Shown here piece after piece: positions 54,736 through 63,021 of a stretch of DNA of 64,000 nucleotides. The translations under genes and the position numbers were made by a program. This DNA is from [Eubacterium] eligens ATCC 27750 (GTDB lineage Bacteria; Bacillota; Clostridia; Lachnospirales; Lachnospiraceae). Where the stretch lies: positions 875,001-939,000 of the forward strand of contig NC_012778.1 in the NCBI RefSeq assembly GCF_000146185.1, written 5' to 3'. The notes below the pieces were generated by a model. The model was given only the letters and a program-made list of their open reading frames with translations. It was not told the origin of the DNA and did not search any database. Positions within the stretch are counted from its first letter, which is position 1. Each line of letters begins with the position of its first letter.

Positions 54736-54768
54736 AAAAAAGGAGATGCGGTCAAACATCTCCTTTTT
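54736..54768 (+). terminator. Intrinsic terminator of the Big_2 gene
   Basis: The stem AAAAAGGAGATG / CATCTCCTTTTT with an 8-nt loop. Confidence 0.9.
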
Positions 54769-54951
54769 AAAATATGAGGGGGAGATAGAAAGAATTCTCT
54801 TTGCTATCTGATATATAATATATACATTAAATGTGAGCAAAGTGTGTATATTTGGTTAAACAAAAATAAAAATCATAAAAATCTATTTTATTGATTAAAA
54901 TGTCTTAATATGTTAATATCAAAATGTTATTTAATTGTATGGAGGTCTACA

Positions 54952-56478
54952 ATGTCAGACGATTTTAATAAAGACACAAGTTTAGAAGATGAAATTGCAA
55001 AGTCATTACAAAAAATGGCTGAAGAAGAAACTACAGTTGCCAAAGCATTTGTAGGAACTGAAAATGGTGTTGTTGAAAAAAAACAGAATGTTAATGATAT
55101 AGATTATGGGAAGACACAGGTTGTTCCAACAATTCCTAAGGAATTGTTAAAAGATGATGAATATGAAGAAAATCCGTTATTAGAGGATGATGATTATTCA
55201 GAAACAGAAGAGGACAAAATACCAGAAGCTGATGGAAATATTTCAGCAAAGAAGAAAAACGATAAAAAGAAAAAAATAATAATTGTTTCAGTTGCAGCAA
55301 CAGTGGCTGTTATAGCAATTATTACAATTATTATTGTTGTATCTGCATCTAAGAAGAAAAAACAGTCATATGATTATTATTATAATCAGGGAATGAAGTT
55401 ATATGAAGAAGGTAATTATGGAGATGCAGCGGGGATGCTCAGCAAGGCATCCAAAGATGCTAAAGGAAAGAAAAATCTTGATCTTAAATACACACTGTTT
55501 AAATGTTATGAGAGTTCAGGCAATGAGAATGATGCAGTTGATGTGTTAAAGGACATTCTTTCTTATGATGAAAATTATAAAGATGCTGTTAAATCATTGG
55601 CACAGATATATTATAAGAAAGAGGATGGCGATAATTTAACTAAACTTATAAGAAAATATGAAGATGGTTCCTGTAAAGATGTTGTTAAAGAATATATTGT
55701 AAATGAGCCTGTACCATCAAAGGCAGCTGGTTCATATGATGATAATATTGAACTTAAATTTACATGTGATACAGGGGCAGTTGTTTATTACACAACTGAT
55801 GGTTCAGAGCCAGGTAAAAAGAGTGATTTATATGATGGTTCTGCGATAGAAATACAGAATGGAACAACCAAAATAAAAGCTGTTGCGATTAATTCTATAG
55901 GTGTGAGCAGTAATGTTGTCGAATTAGAATATGTTATTGAGTATGGAGCACCGGCAGCACCAGATGTTACACCTGTATCCGGTAAGTATTCAGAAGGCGA
56001 AAAAGTAGTGATTAATAATATACCAGATAAATGCAAGGCGTATTATACAATAGATGGTTCAACACCTACAGCAGCATCAACAGAGTATACAGGGGAGTTC
56101 ACAATGCCATCAGGTAATACAGTTGTATCATTTATTATAGTTAATGAACACAATCAGAGCAGTCCAGTTGTAAAACGTAATTATAATGTTGAGGTTAAGA
56201 ATAAATATACATTCAGTCAGGCAGAAAGCCAGCTTAAGAATACACTGATAGCAAAAAAAGTGTTAAAATCAGAAAATATTGCAGCAGATGGTTCAAAAGC
56301 TAATTTTGTATATGAAACTAAGGCGACAGTTTCTGATAAGGAAATGTATATTATCAGGTATGATGTAATAAAGGGTGGTTCTACAACAACTGCAGGCTTA
56401 TATGGCGTTGATACATCAAGCGGTAAGGTGTATACTGTTACAGGTACAGAAGGCAGTTATTCTGCCAAAGAATACTAA
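54952..56478 (+). CDS. Membrane protein with TPR-like and chitobiase-C-like modules
   Basis: Protein of 508 residues. The ATG at 54952 is 6 nt from GGAGG. An acidic cytoplasmic part (1-100), a KKNDKKKK stop-transfer and a helix (about 109-131) are followed by a TPR-like region (YYYNQGMKLYEEGNYGDAAGMLSKA). Two modules carry the VYYTTDGSEP / AYYTIDGSTP motif of the chitobiase/hexosaminidase C-terminal (CHB_HEX_C) Ig-like fold. It lacks enzymatic motifs, so it is probably a surface or cell-wall-binding scaffold. It shares overall layout with the protein at 22039-23595. Confidence 0.83.
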   Translation: MSDDFNKDTSLEDEIAKSLQKMAEEETTVAKAFVGTENGVVEKKQNVNDIDYGKTQVVPTIPKELLKDDEYEENPLLEDDDYSETEEDKIPEADGNISAKKKNDKKKKIIIVSVAATVAVIAIITIIIVVSASKKKKQSYDYYYNQGMKLYEEGNYGDAAGMLSKASKDAKGKKNLDLKYTLFKCYESSGNENDAVDVLKDILSYDENYKDAVKSLAQIYYKKEDGDNLTKLIRKYEDGSCKDVVKEYIVNEPVPSKAAGSYDDNIELKFTCDTGAVVYYTTDGSEPGKKSDLYDGSAIEIQNGTTKIKAVAINSIGVSSNVVELEYVIEYGAPAAPDVTPVSGKYSEGEKVVINNIPDKCKAYYTIDGSTPTAASTEYTGEFTMPSGNTVVSFIIVNEHNQSSPVVKRNYNVEVKNKYTFSQAESQLKNTLIAKKVLKSENIAADGSKANFVYETKATVSDKEMYIIRYDVIKGGSTTTAGLYGVDTSSGKVYTVTGTEGSYSAKEY

Positions 56479-56533
56479 AGGTTGATTGTGCGTAATGCAC
56501 TTCATAATATTACTTTTTGAAAGGAGAATTGTA

Positions 56534-57412
56534 ATGTATAAAATTCTTAAGGCTGAGAAGTTAGCAGAGAAGATCTTCCTTATGGATGTTGAAGCTCCTA
56601 GAGTTGCTAAACATTGTGAACCTGGCCAGTTCGTTATTGTAAAGATGGATGATTTGGGCGAAAGAATTCCACTTACTATTTGTGATTATGACAGAGAAGC
56701 AGGAACTATAACAATAGTTGTTCAGATAGTTGGAGCGTCTACTGAGAAGATGTCACATCTTAAAGCAGGAGATGCATTTGAAGATTTTGTTGGACCTCTT
56801 GGATGTCCATCAGAGCTTATCAGCAAGGATATTGAACAACTCAAAAAGATGAATATTGTATTCATTGCAGGAGGTCTTGGAACAGCACCTGTATATCCAC
56901 AGGTTAAATGGATGCATGAGCATGGTGTAGATGTTGATGTTATCGTTGGTGCTAAGAATAAGGAACTTATAATCTTAGAGGAAGAGATGAAGGCCGTTGC
57001 TGGTAATCTTTACATAACAACTGATGATGGAAGCTATGTAAGAAAAGGTATGGGTACAGATGTGCTTAAGGATCTTGTTGCAGAAGGAAAACATTATGAT
57101 TTATGTGTAGCAATCGGACCTATGATTATGATGAAATTCGTCTGTCTTCTTACTAAGGAACTTGGAATTCCTACAATTGTCAGCATGAATCCGATTATGG
57201 TTGATGGAACTGGTATGTGTGGTGCATGTCGTCTTAAGGTTGGCGATGAGATTAAGTTTGCATGTGTTGACGGACCTGAGTTTGACGGTCATCTTGTAGA
57301 CTTTGACCAGGCTATGAAGAGAAGTGCTATGTACAGAACTGAAGAGGGAAGAGCAATGCTCAAGCTTCAGGAAGGCGATACACATCACGGCGGTTGTGGA
57401 CAGTGTAATTAG
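56534..57412 (+). CDS. NfnA-like FAD/NAD-binding subunit of ferredoxin-NADP oxidoreductase
   Basis: Protein of 292 residues. A ferredoxin-reductase FAD domain (ERIPLTI) and an NAD domain (FIAGGLGTAPVYPQV) are followed by a [2Fe-2S] site with cysteines in DGTGMCGACRLK and FACVDGPEFDGH, around residues 225-245. It forms a pair with the next gene. In clostridia this pair is the electron-bifurcating NADH-dependent ferredoxin:NADP+ oxidoreductase NfnAB; the same proteins are often annotated sulfide dehydrogenase or glutamate synthase small chain. AAAGGAG precedes the ATG at 56534. Confidence 0.88.
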   Translation: MYKILKAEKLAEKIFLMDVEAPRVAKHCEPGQFVIVKMDDLGERIPLTICDYDREAGTITIVVQIVGASTEKMSHLKAGDAFEDFVGPLGCPSELISKDIEQLKKMNIVFIAGGLGTAPVYPQVKWMHEHGVDVDVIVGAKNKELIILEEEMKAVAGNLYITTDDGSYVRKGMGTDVLKDLVAEGKHYDLCVAIGPMIMMKFVCLLTKELGIPTIVSMNPIMVDGTGMCGACRLKVGDEIKFACVDGPEFDGHLVDFDQAMKRSAMYRTEEGRAMLKLQEGDTHHGGCGQCN

Positions 57413-57429
57413 AAAGGATGGGTTTCAAA

Positions 57430-58815
57430 ATGGACGTAATGAAGAAAGTGCCAGTCAGAGAGCAGGCTCCTGACGTAAGAAATAAGAATTTTGATGAAGT
57501 ATGTCTTGGATATAACAAGGAAGAAGCTATGGAAGAGGCAACAAGATGCCTTAACTGTAAGAATGCAAGATGTGTTCAGGGCTGTCCTGTATCTATCGAT
57601 ATCCCAGCATTTATTCATCAGGTAAAAGAAGGAAATATTGAGGAAGCATATAAGATTATTGGTAAGTCAAGTGCACTTCCTGCTGTATGTGGCCGTGTAT
57701 GTCCACAGGAGACACAGTGTGAAGGTCAGTGTATCAGAGGAATCAAGGGTGAATCAGTATCAATTGGTAAGCTTGAAAGATTTGTTGCTGACTGGGCAAG
57801 AGAGAATAATGTTGAGCCAGAGAAGCCAACAGAGAAGAAAGGCAAGAAAGTTGCTGTTATCGGTTCAGGTCCTTCAGGACTTACATGTGCCGGAGACCTT
57901 GCAAAAATGGGATATGACGTAACTATATTCGAGGCTTTACATGAGGCTGGTGGTGTATTAGTATATGGTATTCCTGAATTCCGTCTTCCTAAGTCAACAG
58001 TAGTTGCCCACGAAGTTGAGAATGTTAAGAAGTTAGGCGTTAAGATTGAGACTAACGTTGTTATTGGTAAGTCAATGACAATTGACCAGTTACTTGAAGA
58101 TGAAGGCTTTGATGCAGTATTCATAGGTTCTGGTGCAGGTCTTCCAAGATTCATGGGTATTCCGGGCGAGAATGCTAACGAAGTATTCTCAGCTAATGAG
58201 TACCTTACAAGAAGTAATCTTATGAAAGCTTTCAAGGATGAGTATGATACTCCAATAGCAAGATTTAAGAAGGTTGCTATCGTTGGTGGTGGTAATGTTG
58301 CTATGGATGCTGCAAGAACAGCATTAAGACTTGGAGCAGAAACTCATATCGTATACAGAAGAAGTGAGGAGGAGCTTCCAGCAAGAGCTGAGGAAGTACA
58401 TCACGCTAAGGAAGAAGGAATTATATTTGACCTTCTTACTAATCCGACAGAGATTCTTACAGATGACAAGGGTAATGTTACAGGTATGAAGTGTATTAAG
58501 ATGGAACTTGGTGAACCTGATGCTTCAGGAAGAAGAAAGCCTGTAGAGATTCCTGGTTCAGAGTTTGTTATGGAATTAGATGCAGTTATCATGTCACTTG
58601 GTACTTCACCTAACCCACTTATATCTTCAACAACTAAGGGACTTGACATCAACAAGAGAAAATGTATAGTAGCAGAAGAAGAAACTGGTAAAACATCTAA
58701 GGAAGGTGTATATGCCGGTGGAGATGCTGTTACAGGTGCAGCTACAGTTATTCTTGCCATGGGAGCAGGAAAAGCTGGAGCTAAGGGAATTGATGAATTC
58801 CTTTCTAACAACTAA
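57430..58815 (+). CDS. NfnB-like NADPH oxidoreductase subunit (GltD-like)
   Basis: Protein of about 461 residues. N-terminal iron-sulfur cysteines are in CLNCKNARCVQGCP and CGRVCPQETQCEGQC (two [4Fe-4S] clusters). The FAD motif is VIGSGPSGLTCAGDLA and the NADP motif AIVGGGNVAMDAARTALRLGA. Length and partner fit NfnB better than GltD, because no glutamate synthase large subunit is present. The start is uncertain between 57418 and 57430. Confidence 0.88.
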   Translation: MDVMKKVPVREQAPDVRNKNFDEVCLGYNKEEAMEEATRCLNCKNARCVQGCPVSIDIPAFIHQVKEGNIEEAYKIIGKSSALPAVCGRVCPQETQCEGQCIRGIKGESVSIGKLERFVADWARENNVEPEKPTEKKGKKVAVIGSGPSGLTCAGDLAKMGYDVTIFEALHEAGGVLVYGIPEFRLPKSTVVAHEVENVKKLGVKIETNVVIGKSMTIDQLLEDEGFDAVFIGSGAGLPRFMGIPGENANEVFSANEYLTRSNLMKAFKDEYDTPIARFKKVAIVGGGNVAMDAARTALRLGAETHIVYRRSEEELPARAEEVHHAKEEGIIFDLLTNPTEILTDDKGNVTGMKCIKMELGEPDASGRRKPVEIPGSEFVMELDAVIMSLGTSPNPLISSTTKGLDINKRKCIVAEEETGKTSKEGVYAGGDAVTGAATVILAMGAGKAGAKGIDEFLSNN

Positions 58816-58827
58816 TCAGAATATAGT

Positions 58828-58865
58828 AAACCCGCTGTGTCTGTTAATTACACAGCGGGTTTTAT
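58828..58865. terminator. Bidirectional terminator after nfnB-like gene
   Basis: AAACCCGCTGTGT / ACACAGCGGGTTTTATT around a 9-nt loop. It also serves the convergent gene at 58878-59420. Confidence 0.85.
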
Positions 58866-58877
58866 TGATTATAAGAA

Positions 58878-59420
58878 TTAATTAAACATTTTTTCAACGA
58901 ACTGTTCTGAAAAATTTTCGGCTTCTTCATCTGAGAGTTCAGTAAATTGTACGGTTAACTGTTCTTTAACATAAGCTGTACGGTTAAAATATTTCATTTC
59001 TTCCTGAATATCTCCAGTGTAAGAATTCTCAATATCTTCTTTAGTTATGTTGTCTTCCAGCCAGTTAAGTACATCGGCGGCTTTCTTATCCTCAGTTTCA
59101 GCCTTGGCTTTAATTTTGTTAGAGTATTTCAAAGACCAGACACCGATTGCAATGAATCCGATAAATAACAGACCAAGTACAATGTTAATAAATATGAATG
59201 ATGGAGAATCTTTAGTTACTATCTTGATTATACCGGCATCATTAAGAATCATAAGGATAATGCCAATGCCTCCGCATATAAAGAATGTTATTGCTGAAGA
59301 TAAGTTATCCTTGTACTTGTCAGTGTTGCTTTCATACAGGTTTCCACCTGTAAGAAGAGAGTTATTCCCGTTATTATCCTGAATGTTGTCATTAGTTATG
59401 TCAGTTGCGTTTTCAGACAT
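58878..59420 (-). CDS. Hypothetical two-helix membrane protein
   Basis: Protein of 180 residues. An Asn/Asp-rich N-terminus (about 1-38) is followed by two membrane helices (about 43-60 and 75-97) and a charged, helical cytoplasmic C-terminus containing DVLNWLEDNITKEDIEN and ending in an acidic helix. No family recognised. It is transcribed alone against both neighbours. Confidence 0.75.
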   Translation of the reverse strand: MSENATDITNDNIQDNNGNNSLLTGGNLYESNTDKYKDNLSSAITFFICGGIGIILMILNDAGIIKIVTKDSPSFIFINIVLGLLFIGFIAIGVWSLKYSNKIKAKAETEDKKAADVLNWLEDNITKEDIENSYTGDIQEEMKYFNRTAYVKEQLTVQFTELSDEEAENFSEQFVEKMFN

Positions 59421-59570
59421 AATGTTCCTCCTTGTTATAGAACTTAACCATAAGTCCTTTATTGTTCAGATATTATAAAATAAAATTGTGAAAAAATAAA
59501 GAACATCTGGATTAATGTGGTAAAATACGAAAGAATGATATTACAGATTAGTAAGATTAAGGAGATTGAT

Positions 59571-60215
59571 ATGAAAACACTTATAGTGACAGGGGGAAGT
59601 CTTGATATAAGCTGGGCAAAGGATTTTGTCAGGACAATAAATGCGGAATACATAATTGCAGCTGACAGTGGCCTTAAATATATTGATAAACTCGGACTTG
59701 TGCCGGATATGATACTGGGGGATTATGATTCAGTAGAAGATGGACTGCTTGATAAGTATAAAAGTATAGATATTAAGACTTATCCTAAAGAAAAGGATTA
59801 TACAGATACGCATATTGCTATTATAAATGCGTTGAAAGCCGGAGCGTCAGTCATATATATACTTGGGGCGACAGGTACAAGGATGGATCACACATTTACC
59901 AATATATGCAATATGAAGGCTGCACTTGACAGTGATGTGCCATGTTTTATATGTGACAGTCACAATAAAATATATCTTATAAATGACAAGATGGGAGAAG
60001 TAAAAGTATCAAAAAAAGGACAGTATGGTGATTATGTATCATTTGTTCCACTATCTGAAGAAACAATTATAAGCCTTGCAGGATTTAAATATGTGCTTGA
60101 TGATTATATACTTCATCAGGGCTTAAGCATATGCCAGAGTAATGAAATTAAAGAAAATGAGGCGGTTATAAATATAAAAAAAGGATTTGTGATTGTATTT
60201 GAAACAAAGGACTAA
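59571..60215 (+). CDS. thiN: Thiamine diphosphokinase
   Basis: Protein of 214 residues that makes thiamine diphosphate from thiamine and ATP. Motifs are AADSGLKYIDKLGLVPDMILGDYDSV at the N-terminus, KDYTDTHIAI, and LGATGTRMDHTFTNI. The ATG at 59571 has AAGGAG 6 nt upstream. No TPP riboswitch is seen in the short leader. Confidence 0.94.
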   Translation: MKTLIVTGGSLDISWAKDFVRTINAEYIIAADSGLKYIDKLGLVPDMILGDYDSVEDGLLDKYKSIDIKTYPKEKDYTDTHIAIINALKAGASVIYILGATGTRMDHTFTNICNMKAALDSDVPCFICDSHNKIYLINDKMGEVKVSKKGQYGDYVSFVPLSEETIISLAGFKYVLDDYILHQGLSICQSNEIKENEAVINIKKGFVIVFETKD

Positions 60216-60299
60216 AAATGCTTGTAATTATTGGCAGATTGTAATAAAATTAACAAAGAGTTGCGCAATAGCAACGTAAAAAACAAGGGAGGTCTCGTA

Positions 60300-61745
60300 A
60301 TGAGTAATACAACACAGGCATTATCAAGGATTGAAGCAATACTTGATGATAGCAGCTTTGTTGAAATCGGTGCTGGTGTGACTGCCAGATCTACAGATTT
60401 TAACATTCAGGAAAAGAAGGCTCCATCCGATGGTGTTATTACAGGATACGGAGTTATTAATGGTAATCTTGTGTATGTATACAGCCAGGATGCAACTGTT
60501 CTTAATGGTTCTATCGGTGAGATGCATGCTAAGAAGATTTCAGCACTTTATGATTATGCTATGAAGATGGGAGCTCCTGTGATAGGTCTTATTGACTGCG
60601 CAGGTTTAAGACTTCAGGAAGCAACAGATGCTCTTGAAGGTTTCGGTACAATTTATAAGAAGATGTCTATTGCATCAGGTGTTATTCCACAGATTACAGC
60701 AGTTTATGGTAACTGTGGCGGTGGACTTGCAATTCTTTCTTCATTATCTGATTTTACATTTATGGAAGATAGCAAGGCCAAGCTTTTTGTTAACAGCCCT
60801 AATGCATTAGATGGTAATAATGAATCAAAGCTTGACTCAGCGTCAGCTAAGTTCCAGGCAGAAGCAGGAGTTGTTGATTTTACAGGAGATGAGGAGACTA
60901 TTGCTAATGGTGTAAGACAGTTAGTTTCTATGCTTCCTGCTAACAACGAAGAGGATGCTGCAGTTTCTGCAACAACAGATGATCTTAACAGAGCATGCCC
61001 GGATATGGCAGCAGAGATTGCTGATCCTGCATTAGCTCTTTCAGATATTGCTGATGATAATGTATTTGTTGAAGTTAAGGCTTCATATGCTAAAGAAATG
61101 GTTACAGGATTTATTCAGGTAGATGGAATTACTATTGGTGCTGTAGCTAACAGAACAGCTCTTTATGATGAAGAGGGCGAAGTGGCTGAGAAGTTTGAAC
61201 CGGTTCTTACAGTTAAGGGTGCTTACAAGGCAGAGAATTTTGTTAATTTCTGTAATGCATTTGAAATTCCTGTACTTACACTTACTAATGTTAAGGGATT
61301 CGAAGCTACAGTGGCAGCTGAGAAGGGAATTGCAATTGCAAGTGCCAAGCTTACATATGCATTTGCTAACGCAGATGTACCTAAGGTTAATGTTATTACA
61401 GGTGAGGCTTATGGAAGCGCATATGTTTCTATGAATTCTAAGTCTTTAGGTGCAGACCTTGTCTACGCATGGCCAACAGCTTCTATCGGAATGATGGATT
61501 CACAGCTTGCAGCAAAGATTATGTATGCTGATGAGATAGCAGCCGCTTCTGATGTGGCAGCAACTGTTTCAGAGAAAGCAGCTGAATATGCTAAGTTACA
61601 GTCAAGTGTTGAGTCAGCAGCAGCAAGAGGATATGTTGATGCTGTTATTGACCCGGAGAATACAAGACAGTATGTAGCCGCTGCATTTGAAATGTTATTT
61701 TCAAAGAGAGAGGTTCGTCCTGATAAGAAGCATGGAACAGTTTAA
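60300..61745 (+). CDS. Biotin-dependent decarboxylase, carboxyltransferase subunit
   Basis: Protein of 481 residues of the acyl-CoA carboxyltransferase (MmdA/PccB-like) family, with crotonase-like halves marked by GYGVINGNLVYVYSQDATVLNGSIGEMHAKKI, YGNCGGGLAIL and, in the second half, TGEAYGSAYVSM. With the genes that follow it forms a Na+-pumping decarboxylase in which carboxybiotin made here is decarboxylated by the beta subunit. The substrate could be methylmalonyl-CoA or another acyl-CoA; sequence alone does not decide. The start at 60300 follows GGGAGG. Confidence 0.88.
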   Translation: MSNTTQALSRIEAILDDSSFVEIGAGVTARSTDFNIQEKKAPSDGVITGYGVINGNLVYVYSQDATVLNGSIGEMHAKKISALYDYAMKMGAPVIGLIDCAGLRLQEATDALEGFGTIYKKMSIASGVIPQITAVYGNCGGGLAILSSLSDFTFMEDSKAKLFVNSPNALDGNNESKLDSASAKFQAEAGVVDFTGDEETIANGVRQLVSMLPANNEEDAAVSATTDDLNRACPDMAAEIADPALALSDIADDNVFVEVKASYAKEMVTGFIQVDGITIGAVANRTALYDEEGEVAEKFEPVLTVKGAYKAENFVNFCNAFEIPVLTLTNVKGFEATVAAEKGIAIASAKLTYAFANADVPKVNVITGEAYGSAYVSMNSKSLGADLVYAWPTASIGMMDSQLAAKIMYADEIAAASDVAATVSEKAAEYAKLQSSVESAAARGYVDAVIDPENTRQYVAAAFEMLFSKREVRPDKKHGTV

Positions 61746-61760
61746 TTAAGAGGTGACAAT

Positions 61761-62615
61761 ATGAAGAAGACTAATTTGAAAAGATTCTTATTGTTATTCT
61801 GCATGTTAGCCTGCGTATTCAGTATGACAGCCTGTGGTAATGCACAGATTGATACTAATACAGCTAAAGAATCCATTAAAGATAACGAGGTTGCTTATGT
61901 TGAGAATTACCTCAAGGACTGGGCAAAGGATATGATTCTTTACCTTGACAGCAATCAGGGTGAAGCAGGAACAGATGCTCTTATTGCAGATGCAGAAGCA
62001 GGAAGAACCCTTAATGATGTTAACAGTAAGATGTATATTGTTAACCAGCAGGGAATGAATGTTAAAACAATAGGATTATACAATAGCTGGAACAGCACTA
62101 AAGATGAACTTGGTGAACTCAAAGAGTCTGTTGATGTTAACAACATTAATGTAAAGGTCAGTGATGAAACAAGTGAATTATGTACTATTTCAGTTAAACT
62201 TAAATTCGAAAAGAGAGTATGTACATTCGAATTCGTAATCAATACAGATTACACACTTGAAAGTGGAGCTATTAATCCATCATACACAACAGGTGAGAAG
62301 ATGGGTAAGGCCGGAATGAATACACTTATTGGTATGGGAACTGTATTTGTAGTTCTTATATTCATTTCATTCATTATTTCTCTGTTCAAGTATATAAGCG
62401 TATATGAGAACAGAAAGAAAGAACAGAAAGAAGACACAGCTTCTGTTGGTGTTGATAATGCTATAGCACAGATTGTTTCTAATGAAGAAGAAAATGTTGA
62501 GGACGATCTTGAACTTATTGCAGTTATTACTGCAGCAATTGCAGCATCAGAAGGAACATCTACGGATGGTCTTGTTGTCCGCTCAATTAGAAAGGTTAAT
62601 AATAGGAGGAAATAA
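61761..62615 (+). CDS. OadG-like gamma subunit with lipoprotein-like N-terminal domain
   Basis: Protein of 284 residues. The lipobox MTAC gives Cys25 after a hydrophobic signal. An outer domain of about 165 residues is followed by a single membrane helix (about 190-215, LIGMGTVFVVLIFISFIISLF) and a charged cytoplasmic tail, matching OadG-type gamma subunits, which anchor the carboxyltransferase to the beta subunit. Ordinary gamma subunits are about 80-140 residues, so the extra outer domain is unusual. It is 15 bp after the transferase gene and 2 bp before the carrier gene. Confidence 0.85.
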   Translation: MKKTNLKRFLLLFCMLACVFSMTACGNAQIDTNTAKESIKDNEVAYVENYLKDWAKDMILYLDSNQGEAGTDALIADAEAGRTLNDVNSKMYIVNQQGMNVKTIGLYNSWNSTKDELGELKESVDVNNINVKVSDETSELCTISVKLKFEKRVCTFEFVINTDYTLESGAINPSYTTGEKMGKAGMNTLIGMGTVFVVLIFISFIISLFKYISVYENRKKEQKEDTASVGVDNAIAQIVSNEEENVEDDLELIAVITAAIAASEGTSTDGLVVRSIRKVNNRRK

Positions 62616-62617
62616 TC

Positions 62618-62983
62618 ATGAAGAACTATACAATTACAGTTAATGGTAACGTATATGATGTTACTGTAGAAGAAGGAACAGGCAGTGCAGCTCCAGCAGC
62701 TAAGGCAGCCGCTCCTAAAGCAGCTCCAAAGGCTGCACCTAAGGCAGCAGCACCAGCAGGTGCTCAGGGAGCAGTTAAAGTTAACGCTCCAATGCCAGGA
62801 AAGATTCTTAAGGTTAATGCAACAGCAGGTGCTGCTGTAAAGAAGGGCGATGTATTGGTTGTCCTTGAAGCTATGAAGATGGAGAATGAAATCTGTGCTC
62901 CTCAGGATGGCACAATTGCAACTGTTGAGTGTGCAGCTGGTGATTCTGTAGAGTCAGGTAAGGTATTAGTTTCATTAAATTAA
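62618..62983 (+). CDS. Biotin carboxyl carrier protein of the decarboxylase
   Basis: Protein of 121 residues. The biotinyl domain has the acceptor Lys87 in LEAMKMENE and the mirror motif PMPGKILKV. An Ala/Pro/Lys linker (about 23-50) precedes it. It carries CO2 between the transferase and beta subunits. GGAGGAA is directly upstream. Confidence 0.95.
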   Translation: MKNYTITVNGNVYDVTVEEGTGSAAPAAKAAAPKAAPKAAPKAAAPAGAQGAVKVNAPMPGKILKVNATAGAAVKKGDVLVVLEAMKMENEICAPQDGTIATVECAAGDSVESGKVLVSLN

Positions 62984-63021
62984 TTATGATACTGATATAA
63001 AGTGACTTACGGAGGTATAAG

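Noticed and set aside
57430..58815. Annotating as glutamate synthase small subunit GltD
   Set aside because: Partner gene is an NfnA-like flavoprotein and no GltB is present; NfnB fits length and context better.
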